A program made the position numbers and the translations under genes. Shown one piece after another: positions 25,501-31,650 of a stretch of 64,000 nt of DNA (position 1 is the first letter of the stretch; every line of letters begins with the position of its first letter). Location: positions 1 through 64,000 of the forward strand of contig CAYRXH010000005.1 of assembly GCA_964428185.1 (NCBI GenBank). Reading direction: 5' to 3'. Source of the stretch: CAYMAZ01 sp964428185. Lineage in GTDB: Bacteria > Bacteroidota > Bacteroidia > Bacteroidales > DTU049. The notes under the pieces are model-generated. The model was not told where the DNA came from and did no database searches. It saw only the letters and a program-made list of their open reading frames with translations.

Positions 25501-27098
25501 TTTTAGAAAATGCTTCTTTTGATACTATATTGGAGAACATAGCACTAAGTGATGATATATTATATGCAGAGTATAATGAAGATAGTGATACTGTCAAATC
25601 AAAGCTCCTTGAACGAATGAAATTGACAGATACTAAAAAAACATATATAAAAAATAAAACAGTAAAAAAATACAATAATAAAGATGAGATTGTTAAATTA
25701 GTTGGTATAGATGAAGTAACAGATGAAGGAAGATCATTTGAATTTATTGGTATGCCTGTATGGAATGTTGCAGTAAAGAATGCATTGCCACATAGTAAAA
25801 CAGAAAGGATGGGATCTGTTGATCGTGTAATGAAAAATCTAAATGAAAAACAAATAGCAGAATTAATTACCAAAGGTTCTACAAGAGTAGAATTATACAG
25901 AGGACATAATTATACACCAGATGATAAAAAGATAGAACAAGAGTATGTTACATATATGACTAATGCGGGAATACGTGTAGTAATTACTGCAGTGAATGAA
26001 ACAAATATTTATATAAGAGCAACAGAAGAAGAACAAGTAATTCCAATGGAAATTAAAGTTGAAGAAAAACAAAAACCAGAAGGAATTGCAACAGTTCATG
26101 ATAAAGCTAAAGAAGTTGTGGGAATAAATGAATCAATCAATGATAATTTTGTTGGAAAGGGAAATTATTATGTACACGTAAGAGATTCTAATTTTAAAAG
26201 GCTAAGAGTAACTACAGTATTAAATTCACAAACAGACATTAATAATGTACTTAAAGATGTTTCATATGATGAAATGAATTTAAGGACTAAACTTGCAATT
26301 AGTGATGGCAATATAGCAGACAGAGTGTTAAAACAATTTATACCAATGTTGCCAAATGTAATTCTTGTAGAAGAATATGCTAAGATTGTAAATTCTCCTA
26401 TAATTGATGAGTTTGTTAAAGTTGTTAAGGAAGAATATGGTAAGTTAGGCATTGATAATCCAATCATTGAATATATTAACAATGATACTATGTTGAGAGC
26501 TATAGGTGTAGAATATATTAGAGCTATAATGTTAAGTAGAAAACTTAATGATATACAAAGTATTGTTAATCCTGGTGGTAGAGTTAGTGTAGTTGGACTT
26601 AATGACATATCAGCATTTAAAAAGTATGGCAATATGGAGGTACAAGGAACAACAGATACAGTATTTATAACAAGAGAAAAAGGGATGTTTGTTCATTATG
26701 TATTAGACTATAAGACATATAAAGCAGATGTTAAAGGTCTTGAATCAGATGCAATGAATAAAGCGATGCAACAAGTAAAAACATATTCTGATATGATAAC
26801 TTCAACATATCAAATTAGACCTGGTGGATATATGGTAATGAAAGTTATGAAGTTATCAGAATTTATTAAACAAACTAGAATAAGGTTTGAAGAAGGAAAA
26901 GTAAAAGTTGATGGAATACCAAATAATATGGTATTTTTGAAAGCTGAAAAGTATAATTCTATGGATATGAAAAAACATATAGAAGATATTCAGAAAACAA
27001 CTAATGAAATCAATGATTTATTAAGTTCAGAAGTTAATGCTCAGGTTATATCAGATATAAAGAAAAATAATGGAGAAGCTAATAATATAAATTGCTAA
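10599..27098 (+). CDS. Giant virion RNA polymerase polyprotein (SF1 helicase, zincin, RNAP, PD-(D/E)XK)
   Basis: 5499 residues in one uninterrupted frame. In order: poly-Asn N-terminus (3-18); hydrophobic Gly/Ala segments near 330-365 and 552-570, as in ejection proteins; coiled-coil stretches; an SF1-type helicase/ATPase with Walker A GNAGTGKT (1463-1470), Walker B LVILDEAG (1554-1561), FLGDNQQIQ (about 1587) and late motifs SIQGGE and TATSRAMRF (about 1740-1780); an acidic/basic 18-bp repeat tract; a zincin motif HEIFH (2484-2488) followed by EEMMANE; the RNA polymerase signature DFDID (4263-4267), as in phage phi14:2 gp66; and a C-terminal PD-(D/E)XK-like core (D5353, D5370, K5372). In crAss-like phages this polymerase is packaged and transcribes early genes after ejection. 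The domain fusion is seen directly; the activities are inferred. An alternative start is Met22 at 10662. Confidence 0.85.
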   Translation: MRNNNNNNNNNNNNNNNNKIVMSDNPFYQEGPIDIVAGYDYLEKNGYSDDHITALFMNIQNSGDKIKNIYDVDPATLKRYDIDEGKVGEIQQKASSAWNMAGFFNYHNSHSNNVQETPTARKIASATGHKFNYGDYVSTDIYMTDTPGMLFGMRYMTDEELAELRDTKWNKELIKKYGKDLVNYSADGAGEIVTVNGETLLLWKSLTYDENGMPHWEWVDLNNSQIQGRLRPIYGPTPMSRTGFGAFSKGLFNVIAQVPSIVGSAMEQIENAILLGVDEFIDLNPNEYYIESVDDKRPSYLLQNLSGMFMFHNSYRGQLDSSFGSEGFMFSAGNVIGQVAVMIALSAFLTPAAGYLYAGLSAGDSFNQVAKESNVPVDQRLAMYAGSVITALAVERFGRMIGLSPFEQFGVRSGVYKGITQYAKEMAEKRTGITIQRMYEASLKDKKIWQKLYMKNFYKQTFSKYAMYNAMGSVEATLRQSTGEGLEEVMQLPLDNLMYAVHDYVNQEEILYSQIADVEESKRKFLLDYDYRDSMLRNYVRNTFTLGNMSSHFILGFIGGLGGSSVGMAIRKLSKDPSIKNHREMNLLTLYMISKGNIEKIEKAAKELYLGKKGGKAPLSFTHTDGTTPVNIGDKSLNEIAYEAFLQDIKSVKHIIEELKLNSFNINGSMARDKEFLHDVLNLSNEYFIAKTKVEKLNEEIAILRNEKGNESTIQSKEKELADATANMNDVKSKIHEYTTPESNRKPFSKQANDRIRAYAYAEEISKQQLKQLRDNHEKLLKEKKIKPGSKKEKELLHNIALEVMQSMPKYNEVKKTWTSVGENFNKDVLEDHNNSVNELVSIFDSIEISISEALKKADPSVNLSGVRLSSIIEQGNMLLSRIAERKYIDLHKQLAASEGMEYVVDPDLDVSDLTYEAALELRNNINKTFSDKGLRYSNKDDANIDLINILELYAGKGGLVIDGSTQNGQILLDLLSRNGFEFNRISKEIDSGKLPGIEKNINHVDSNISISSPGKEGNKLNFYVADSSKMSIEEILYLRGLMIYNNVRNNILDENGNVKKVDVDIEANMIALDNVIDALALIKARRVFDSAMGKVKENVLDFRQDKDGERIYDEDVLTNDDKIANEAIKEEIEVLENDVNKLIEQLKETDVYKNSIAEIIASSEAKRKLGFWITALTDGNEPLTAGVQLLKKAKIGNIEYLIKELIGFNKKLIREENELRENGYNTDKMSQRNRVLINSAIEVLERAIFKAYTDVENPGAKEYIKEWIKLQMDIYFTPVMNDSNSKNVYFLNYFRNHMAYNIVDPLHQGVSSIKDAFTEGKKAQNYNPSYHWMVNYLHTMINSDMSLLKNNITSAIENLNTYIPSLEQQLVQIYIQSVLQKKYIDDFVIQYDMGKYKQAIGMVDENGEVVTIEKAKEIYAKMQDGNLKTEYAKVIAKYESSMYPKFENDDTMFMNHGVTLVGNAGTGKTEMTGLSALIYAINNGLSHVKLSVVASDIDLIEKITNSINRVFGEYNKNSEQKITFEVKKSLLQDVLSKDGNSDDNSYIINSSDLVILDEAGRLDDQMLKKIRKLHKASNINKHTGFLFLGDNQQIQVHPKDMSAQASGMNVAMQTIHTMPLQYSFRSGNTIISELNRWWGERVFSSQWVGNLVPTPPTMYYEESSDGIRDGGKYYSSIDEIVEDYIKRRKAIGEKAIIVFETQEAFDEYRKKHPGVFSNDISGVRVLYNNLLSTDPNLLRSIQGGEVSEVYVAIEPADTRNRLVPVDKTVYPMMMTTATSRAMRFVGSIMDNAKSLNKKTDKSFKIYEKPTSDKIKEIAEANKELIRLENKNEFPDLHRIVFYSRYNYLYEDEGKEEDEGKEEDEGKEEDEGKEEDKGKEKDKGKEKDKGKKEGEGKGKRKSTNKKTKKENKKNFIFQESGYKAMAYINGESVSVTVLFHYMEGDVEKVMTAEHGPLLIDNLIEKNPITEEAYRSDTYVSRDNYNYAITPGVVSESDWNKVSSKNKLVLGKIKAIKTKLLQGAYDGSLLKDSSSKVIKIIYSNIPENYVNAVSHEYKKDVEVKTVGFYNQIKIMVNINMLNIQNEEEYNLINSMADSEGWVQVGNVYTFNNGSSDISDTAVIEKMKSEYKSSYVSSSNTSIDKQLDGVYRMANYFKGGKTYTSEEFKDILGDDHVHMTHHMASSGIVPVDALDIDSAMNPSMSEDKKIIITFLSKNKFGSDIVAIANTINLKDKTEMDHNYLTVLKEDIEILKQLKSGVITDEEYKKLSDNIALRMMYIAANRSAVGMTTQFNAKLRLDDVTTLSYIKEYIERLEDFLKDSNNHEQLYVPAWDKGEIKFNNLYTRVFGITNNMFIDVNKLGDMPKPKDSGSRLESADSSLRDTGIDTKDTDLDTKPKEPSIDKSTESLKKKTRAFMERDNSEVEWVDITNEIIDLAVSQIGQSEFDNIVWNTDKFRKGVVGAISNAKMHIKMHNGKIAKGVIQHEIFHLIFRYGITNESRVRVIEQYKSNQIAKGNYSVENKTYDDIEEMMANEFMAMETEPEPTSLWGKLVRFMRRLVDRFMAFFTDQTKVSSYDSLVKYIQKGYYANKINVDRSIVYGDAYMEEIDNSENYEEYDNSEDQLNNEELLEVYEMFKDNTSKVMISKFAKNAILNGTIYGQGDGSNVHISIEDSINELKQEIKNTLKNSNENTFKIRNPETGQIYDIRTMSPTEYKRIVPEHLRDYDLYFYGLFYGLSDKKLDNRINAFVKTLFPNAKTKQDYNILFRESNLKPAIETMSNPIRDLLSGLVVEMFTYKEVRKNTYLDTDSGSKLYSNLPYINNNAIYKIAGIISEAVALGRIKTTNIEEGLIQMAKEIENAALSEVKVKGASHYNFMADQLMTVAKYLYNEADINNSNPTSIWGRMKKTDNKLVKSHLEMFVVAFKVQMQSITRRNVALINTRTGIRFKDSSELGIYKSNKKNSIIKKIYDNGSTYTEKAIQLFSRTSLTQKYHVRKDGEGVSIYGRTTDGELPLVTFKTTYNGVVLAEYNKDIQPSFMAHYFSEILNSIGFWTRTTEMLDILENYVKYSGAIGNVMHNSSGRFLPVTVAGFLTSVQLGTQGQYIKNLISKINKTTAGHPVRDGGIGQAIDFVSDLWIPVFRSRDPKNISNGLQKKIDDLIGVLKYNDIYSKELEEKITPVLNSIKEISQFYRELIEQFRGSKNLTSDIDIMNVPEEDINVEEQRNNITPSPLNFDITFNVLYEVSHEMKMSHNKNYRIDGTVDAYNVQSGNSAKVVKQFVGSRALPKKYSRLRKAKAEVRYASENRNRALTMLFNPLFPSDNDDPLIDVYQMAHVTDYVEYGRGVTDMEPGDALMAELTAVITGLKKDDAIIGKSVFGDNNHLFLYEVEGNMKYYLLQALAETTSGKPINLNENVSLNNPMKYTLKLLKNAFMSCHVSHVNSVLNLLDSMKSLLVKTNIESSAKGEQDYLIELGLVTGLIEYVGKFAVYSKNLEETAHEYHFKDVILRMNDILKRLETIYGDSKNTYDKLLEMGAVDGKDIKLSNGKLILGTAASFNTQSVYKEKGGFERFTVDDYVYNGVSMYGTDKTESIMKFNPTTMKEATDKLWGMFGVEMNIYQNYIYNVLKQNRTNKDVNKFFSSIIGTDGSGVILRKGTNEAPIYNPGMFFYYLYYHFVNQAMDHAISGHAFNYTSPEVNSIRKKMFETPGENATASETGLGETYKVAILKDTEIPVMVEMYNMAVEDSEKVTVEEIATITDGASIDTAIGRMLLLNSFGNKLSGLTATALKFAYADYNWHTDEVVIKKDSQLSITPEDVLLSPEKHLALEYIALAQFDKSLADKFIEIYSDNVNKGKRRDHAFAAAVEYAYNVIQDMRKSNPKIIENVIVSITHPSAIKIGARNVNNITLDNILEAKQLNTISLHTESLRMIFNPDSEIENSRGEVLFKQAYHLGSGALNPDDALQMETELSVAILKSMEKLGMNKDGKLDEANFTAKSIMEKALSKTRTGMEQTMTVGTAIDLLDATRKRFDLIQFANINSKVIQSLSKMITESSAKIRFTGTGYNQVVDVLYKVYDVTILNDDGYKSTMTVTKNGLDTLMQRYSADKLTISKPRALKEMGVKNGKATRGEVIAQTVNMHKFGIRPGEHYMAELMLMDVKVQDKVLTINIMDISEDGMYNGVKIFNEKGNIKDVKNATLLETEGSKEFANHLDKINSFKKSLDLQLYRKPTSTLSSGGLYVVVEFRSDNSAITSSKKIAWDDSDFDIDRLYGYEYSLDDYVHDKKTGEKEYTHGVHLDNVLTMINKAYDNLAANGDLRVSISTKQLEELDVVKNHNKIKSSINTPQSSHTIRQQNYEGKKAIDRYANILTTTAMLIKIAKMGDLSKNILHNESYDGIFEQASNIVRNFFNVSNYKDIIQKAILLQAAIDNVKQAMLGKTGLSRHATNEITAMLYGNNSMKRIVKFMNHPLVREIYDEIDRNNRLTTNGRITTTFMLLAKKAYVESGGKSYFFEKPDNINEIQNKFYKLKTQDQILAQYHNMVKGIESSEKLSDEKKQQAVQRAFLYLQNSLGHEKEIRKYVYYILQQYSLAGEIFKRITFLTDVMDGVKSKSYEEDSLIRLVENAFGKPFDSIDFTEAGFGKELLNHDDEVVDRLVKWEAVNNDIYIRMEDEVKGAYLFMIEHINKIFKIGNLFQVMPLMRTHAMIHQYRNSIVSETIHTNSKQIEDIRQRIMKNLGIGISTNKSRFYAFQNAINSMFLSEAFNKFIDSHPIFSSGFNMEYFELIEGGIKVNENNEGYKNIDLRSAITGRSRFIKRFPSYIMNFAEYLNALNFANLVLSRDPKNQRAIETRDMIISNLKNSYYVKDTTAIEESLKKFQGDNFFNYVTVYGENYNQLLVIRDSVQLRESVTMFMSIQEMFRALPEEIRDMFAIYELILNEMKIKKSSLYDVIGPDIFEKLVPYFPTAQQFLENASFDTILENIALSDDILYAEYNEDSDTVKSKLLERMKLTDTKKTYIKNKTVKKYNNKDEIVKLVGIDEVTDEGRSFEFIGMPVWNVAVKNALPHSKTERMGSVDRVMKNLNEKQIAELITKGSTRVELYRGHNYTPDDKKIEQEYVTYMTNAGIRVVITAVNETNIYIRATEEEQVIPMEIKVEEKQKPEGIATVHDKAKEVVGINESINDNFVGKGNYYVHVRDSNFKRLRVTTVLNSQTDINNVLKDVSYDEMNLRTKLAISDGNIADRVLKQFIPMLPNVILVEEYAKIVNSPIIDEFVKVVKEEYGKLGIDNPIIEYINNDTMLRAIGVEYIRAIMLSRKLNDIQSIVNPGGRVSVVGLNDISAFKKYGNMEVQGTTDTVFITREKGMFVHYVLDYKTYKADVKGLESDAMNKAMQQVKTYSDMITSTYQIRPGGYMVMKVMKLSEFIKQTRIRFEEGKVKVDGIPNNMVFLKAEKYNSMDMKKHIEDIQKTTNEINDLLSSEVNAQVISDIKKNNGEANNINC
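10605..10652 (+). repeat. AAY-repeat encoding 16 consecutive Asn
   Basis: Codons 3-18 of the giant polymerase gene are all AAT or AAC in mixed order. The irregular AAT/AAC mixture shows it is not a perfect microsatellite. It lies between the first ATG and a second in-frame ATG at 10662, so it may be a dispensable leader or an A-rich translation-enhancing start region. Confidence 0.8.
16149..16292 (+). repeat. 18-bp tandem repeat (8 units) inside the polymerase gene
   Basis: Eight 18-bp units of the type GAAGACGAAGGAAAAGAG run head to tail and encode EDEGKE, grading into KDKGKE and EGEGKG. The first four units are identical and later ones carry point changes. The tract lies after the helicase core and forms a highly charged linker. 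Perfect in-frame units suggest recent expansion by slippage, and copy number may differ between strains or be collapsed in assemblies. Confidence 0.9.
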
Positions 27099-27102
27099 TT
27101 AT

Positions 27103-30100
27103 ATGGAATGTGTATTATATAATGGACAGGTAATATCTCAACAAATATTTGAAGATAAGATAAGGGATGAAATATTTAATAGAGCAAAAGCATATAATGC
27201 TTCATTATATATTCCTGTTAAAAATGGATTAAATGATACTATATCAAAAATACAAAATGAAACATTAACAGAAACAGATAGTTATATAAATGAAGATATA
27301 AAGAAAAGAGCAGATACAATTGAATTATTGCAATATAAGTATGAGCAGTTATCTGGAACAAATCCTACTAATATTACAAAGAGTTTATTAAATTATGTAC
27401 AACAGAAGTTAAATGTTACTACACAAAAAGCCTTACAGGGGGTATTTAAGCACATTGGAGATAGGAATAATGTATTAATTCATTTTCATAATAAAACGCC
27501 ACAGTATCGAGATAAACAAGTTTTAGGATGGTATTCTGATGGTGATATTAATTATAATGCAAATGAGATTACAATAGATACCTATATGCATGAATTTTCT
27601 CATTTATGGATGAAGGTATTAAAGTCTAAAGATATAAATACATATGATGAAATTATTCAAAAGGTAGAAAATTTTTTAAAATCTGATACTCCTTTTGCTA
27701 AACTTGTTAATAAAAGATTAGCATCATATCCTAATGAATCTGTTGCGGAAGAAGCAGCAGCAATAATTGCTGGATTTGTATCATTGCCTGCTTTTATGAA
27801 GTTTGTATCTAATGAATTATCATTAAATGATATGAGTTATTCCGAAATAGTAGAATTATTTGGGGATAATATAGCAAATATATATATGCATGTGAGAAAT
27901 GAATTTGATATGATATCTTCATTGTCTGATATAGATATACCATCATCAAACTTGTATTCAATATTTAATGCGTTTGTTAATGATATATTTAATGGTAACA
28001 ATCCTTTTGAAATTTATGGGGAGACATTAGAACAATTAAAAGTACAAGGAGATTTAAATGGGTACATGGAAAATAATGTTGGTACTGAAAATATTATTAC
28101 TACTATATCTGACTTTAAGAATGCTTTAAAAAATGATGTTATTAAAAGAAAAGAATTTGAAGAAATGACTTCTGTTGAGATTGAAGATTTTATCAAGTCT
28201 CATTTTAATAAGTTTTCATATAAGAAGATTAATGGACAATGGGTGTGGAGTATGATGGGATATGAAATAGAAATAGATGTTACTAAAGATGGAATAACAC
28301 CTGAAAGTATATCTTCTATTAAAAATTTAGTTTTAACAGTTACAGATAAACAATTGGATACATGGATTGAAGTAGGTAATAAAATTGCAGCAACACAATC
28401 AAGCAGAAGGATATCACCTACAAATAATCCTGCTGCTGATGTTATATTAGATACTTTTAAAACAAGATATGGTAATACAAAGTATAATGTATCAACTGCA
28501 AAAAAAATTGCAGATATAATGGGATTTAGTACAGGAGTTCATGATGTATTTAGATTAGAAGATATTGTACAAAAATATCCTAGTGTTTTTGGTTTTATTG
28601 ATAAAAATCTTATTAAAGAATTAAATGTTTTAGTAGTATTACATAACGACCCAAGAGGAGATGATCCATCTGTTCAAATATCATTGTTTTCTCTTGAAAA
28701 AATTGTTAATCATATAAGTCCATCAAAGGAAAAAAATATTTTTAATAAATTTGAATCAGTACAAGATAAAGATGTTATTAAGCATGGAGCAGCATTAAGA
28801 AATAATTCATCATCTATTAATAATTTAATGCTTGGATTTGTTGTTGCTCATTTAGCAAACAATATTAAGAATTTACGAATAAGAACAATTGCAACATTAG
28901 AGATGACAAGAGAGTTTAGACCTGCTCCAATAGAATTAAATGTATTAATGAAAGCAATTGGATATATAAAAAATGTTCCTGCATTATTTAATTTGATACA
29001 AAATGAAGAAATTAAAAATATTATAGAGAAAGCTAATGATAATAAATATACTTGGCTTAATCAAAGTGCTGAAGACAAACTTAAAACATTTTACTATAAT
29101 GGAGTGTATTATTCATCAGATACAGAAGAATTTATAAAAGGGAAATCTACAGAATATTTTTCAATGACCAAAACTGAAAAGAAAAGTTTTCTTAGAGCAA
29201 GAATGAAGTACTTAGAAAATTATTATGGAACATCATCTTCATCTGCACTTATGGCTGACCCTGAATATAAGTTAATAGCAAATGAATATAAAAGTCTTGA
29301 CGATATTGGTTATTCAGTTGAGCAGCTGAATCAGGCTGCAGAAAAAGAAATGGGATTTAGACATGAAATAATAAAAAAATTAGCATTACCACATAATATA
29401 AAATCTGATGTTGTTCAATGGGCAATTAATTCAATACAGACAAATGAAAGATTGGTAATTCATCATTTTAGGAAATACAGAGATGAATTTCATAAAGTGT
29501 TAAAACCTGTATGGAAAAACAGAACAAGTGTATTGCCTAAGATGAGTGATATTGGTTCAAAGACATTTGAACATATGTTTATTACAAAAGAACAAGATGG
29601 AATAAAATTTAAATTACCATATATATATTTTAATGGTCATGAAATATTTAAAGGCATGACTGAATCACAAAAAAGAGAAGAACTTAATAGATTGAATTTA
29701 ACAGAAGATGATTTAGCACTTGGTGATTTTATTATGGAGGCTGTTGAAAATGCTTTGATAGAGGCTGAATTTATAGACTTACAGAATGCGGCAACAAATG
29801 TAGATCAAGCAAATAAAGTTACCAAAGCAGAAGCAAAAGAATCAATATTAAAAAAAGGATGGAGAAAAGAAACAGGACAAGTATTTGTAATTTCAAAATC
29901 AGCTTCTGAATTAACAGCATCTGGCAAAATTAAAGCAGGTTATGAAAGATTTAAACAACAATCTGTTGATATAAATACAATATTTGAGGATCAAGTTTTA
30001 GTTGAAGAATTAGGAACGCTAAGAAATACATTTAGTAATCAATTGTCCCATGATATATTATTACAAATGGCAGGAATAGAGTATCAAGGTGACAATAAAT

Positions 30101-31644
30101 ATAGGTTATTTGACAAAGAAAAAAATGATAGAATGTCAACTAATCTAGAAACAATTACTAATTATGCTGTGATGTCATCTATAAGACAATTAATACACTC
30201 AAGAGAATCTGAATTTGTATATAAAGCAGCATTAGCTATGATAAATGATATGTGGCAATTTGCAGCAAGTAATGATAAAAAATCATATGAAAGATTAAAA
30301 GAATATTTAGAAGAATATTGGGAATCAATGGTTAAAGGAAAAAGAATTGATGGAGAACTAACCTTATGGATGGGGAAAAAATCTCCTAAAGTTAATATTA
30401 TGGCAGGAGTTGATATGGCTACACGTGCTATGAGTTTTTCATTAATAGCATATAGACCTAAATTAGTATTAAAGTCATTTTCATATAATTTATTTAATGC
30501 TATTTTATGGGGGGCTGGTAATATATTTGGAAGGGGAGAAGGATTGCCTACATTAACAGACATAATGAAAGCGTCTGCTATATATGCTAGGGAATATGAA
30601 AGAGTTGTACATTGGGCTTCTTTTTATCAAATTGCAAATGCAAGCGCATATGAAACATTAAATTCTGCTGTGCAAAATGTATCTAAAAAATATGCGCTTA
30701 ATGATCAAGTTGGATATATCGCATTGCAATTTACTGATGAAGCATGGAGACATATTGTAATGTTATCTTATTTAATAAAAGATGGTTCATGGGATGCTCA
30801 TACATACCATATAGACGAAAATGGAAATGGTGTTATAAAGTATGATGAAAAAAATGATAAAAGATTGTATGAAGATGGAGTATTAACAGAAAAAGGAAAA
30901 GTTTTAAAAGCAGCTATAAAAAATGACCTTGTAGAGCAAGGATTAATGGATGAATCAGATACAGAATTAAAATATGGTTATGATATGCAGGAAGCTGTTA
31001 TGATGAAAACTTTAGCGGATAAATGGGTTATAGGTTCTATGTCAGCTGATGCTGCAGCAAACATAACACATGATATTTTAGGAAGACAATTTGCTAAATT
31101 CAGAAGATTTGTATTTGATAATTTAGCAAATATGGGTTTAGGAACAGACCCTGGATTGTCTAGAGTATTATCAAGAAGGGTTGTTAAACAAGATGAAGAA
31201 GGTAATTATTATTCTGTAAAAGAGATGAGAGAGGTTGTGGGTGTTATACAATCTTGGATACAAGCATTTAATGTATTTAAAGAACACAGATTTAAAGGAT
31301 TTTCAGAATTACAAAATTTATCAGAAGCAAGTAAAGCTAATTTATCTCGTTCATTATTATGGATAGTATTATTGCTAATTTTAAAAGCATTATTTGGTAA
31401 ATTTAGAGATGAAGATGAAAGAAGAAGATATTATCTTGACTTACATAGATGGTTAATAGATACAAGTGTATGGAACAATGTATCAGATATAGAAAGGTCT
31501 CCATTTCCAATGTATGGAGCATTTCAAAGATTTATAGAAACAGGAATTAATGATCCTATTAGATTATTATATTATTTACCAGGAGGAGGATTAGTAAAAG
31601 ATACACAAGAAATTATTAATTCATTTGAAAAAGAAAATAAATAA
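27103..31644 (+). CDS. Second giant virion protein with zincin motif and C-terminal membrane segment
   Basis: 1513 residues starting 5 bp after the polymerase stop. A zinc-metalloprotease signature HEFSH at 163-167 is followed about 50 residues later by ESVAEEAAAIIAG, whose Glu could be the third zinc ligand, as in gluzincins. The middle is long, helical and charged without known motifs. A hydrophobic stretch (LLWIVLLLILKALFGKF, about 1415-1431) and a final LLYYLPGGG resemble membrane-active ejection proteins. In crAss-like phages large cargo proteins flank the polymerase. A processing or channel role is inferred; the HExxH motif is directly visible. Confidence 0.6.
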   Translation: MECVLYNGQVISQQIFEDKIRDEIFNRAKAYNASLYIPVKNGLNDTISKIQNETLTETDSYINEDIKKRADTIELLQYKYEQLSGTNPTNITKSLLNYVQQKLNVTTQKALQGVFKHIGDRNNVLIHFHNKTPQYRDKQVLGWYSDGDINYNANEITIDTYMHEFSHLWMKVLKSKDINTYDEIIQKVENFLKSDTPFAKLVNKRLASYPNESVAEEAAAIIAGFVSLPAFMKFVSNELSLNDMSYSEIVELFGDNIANIYMHVRNEFDMISSLSDIDIPSSNLYSIFNAFVNDIFNGNNPFEIYGETLEQLKVQGDLNGYMENNVGTENIITTISDFKNALKNDVIKRKEFEEMTSVEIEDFIKSHFNKFSYKKINGQWVWSMMGYEIEIDVTKDGITPESISSIKNLVLTVTDKQLDTWIEVGNKIAATQSSRRISPTNNPAADVILDTFKTRYGNTKYNVSTAKKIADIMGFSTGVHDVFRLEDIVQKYPSVFGFIDKNLIKELNVLVVLHNDPRGDDPSVQISLFSLEKIVNHISPSKEKNIFNKFESVQDKDVIKHGAALRNNSSSINNLMLGFVVAHLANNIKNLRIRTIATLEMTREFRPAPIELNVLMKAIGYIKNVPALFNLIQNEEIKNIIEKANDNKYTWLNQSAEDKLKTFYYNGVYYSSDTEEFIKGKSTEYFSMTKTEKKSFLRARMKYLENYYGTSSSSALMADPEYKLIANEYKSLDDIGYSVEQLNQAAEKEMGFRHEIIKKLALPHNIKSDVVQWAINSIQTNERLVIHHFRKYRDEFHKVLKPVWKNRTSVLPKMSDIGSKTFEHMFITKEQDGIKFKLPYIYFNGHEIFKGMTESQKREELNRLNLTEDDLALGDFIMEAVENALIEAEFIDLQNAATNVDQANKVTKAEAKESILKKGWRKETGQVFVISKSASELTASGKIKAGYERFKQQSVDINTIFEDQVLVEELGTLRNTFSNQLSHDILLQMAGIEYQGDNKYRLFDKEKNDRMSTNLETITNYAVMSSIRQLIHSRESEFVYKAALAMINDMWQFAASNDKKSYERLKEYLEEYWESMVKGKRIDGELTLWMGKKSPKVNIMAGVDMATRAMSFSLIAYRPKLVLKSFSYNLFNAILWGAGNIFGRGEGLPTLTDIMKASAIYAREYERVVHWASFYQIANASAYETLNSAVQNVSKKYALNDQVGYIALQFTDEAWRHIVMLSYLIKDGSWDAHTYHIDENGNGVIKYDEKNDKRLYEDGVLTEKGKVLKAAIKNDLVEQGLMDESDTELKYGYDMQEAVMMKTLADKWVIGSMSADAAANITHDILGRQFAKFRRFVFDNLANMGLGTDPGLSRVLSRRVVKQDEEGNYYSVKEMREVVGVIQSWIQAFNVFKEHRFKGFSELQNLSEASKANLSRSLLWIVLLLILKALFGKFRDEDERRRYYLDLHRWLIDTSVWNNVSDIERSPFPMYGAFQRFIETGINDPIRLLYYLPGGGLVKDTQEIINSFEKENK

Positions 31645-31650
31645 AATATT

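Noticed and set aside
25478..26632. Minus-strand open frames of 131 and 154 codons opposite the polymerase C-terminus
   Set aside because: Low-complexity hydrophobic complements of an A/T-rich coding strand, with no start signals or homology.
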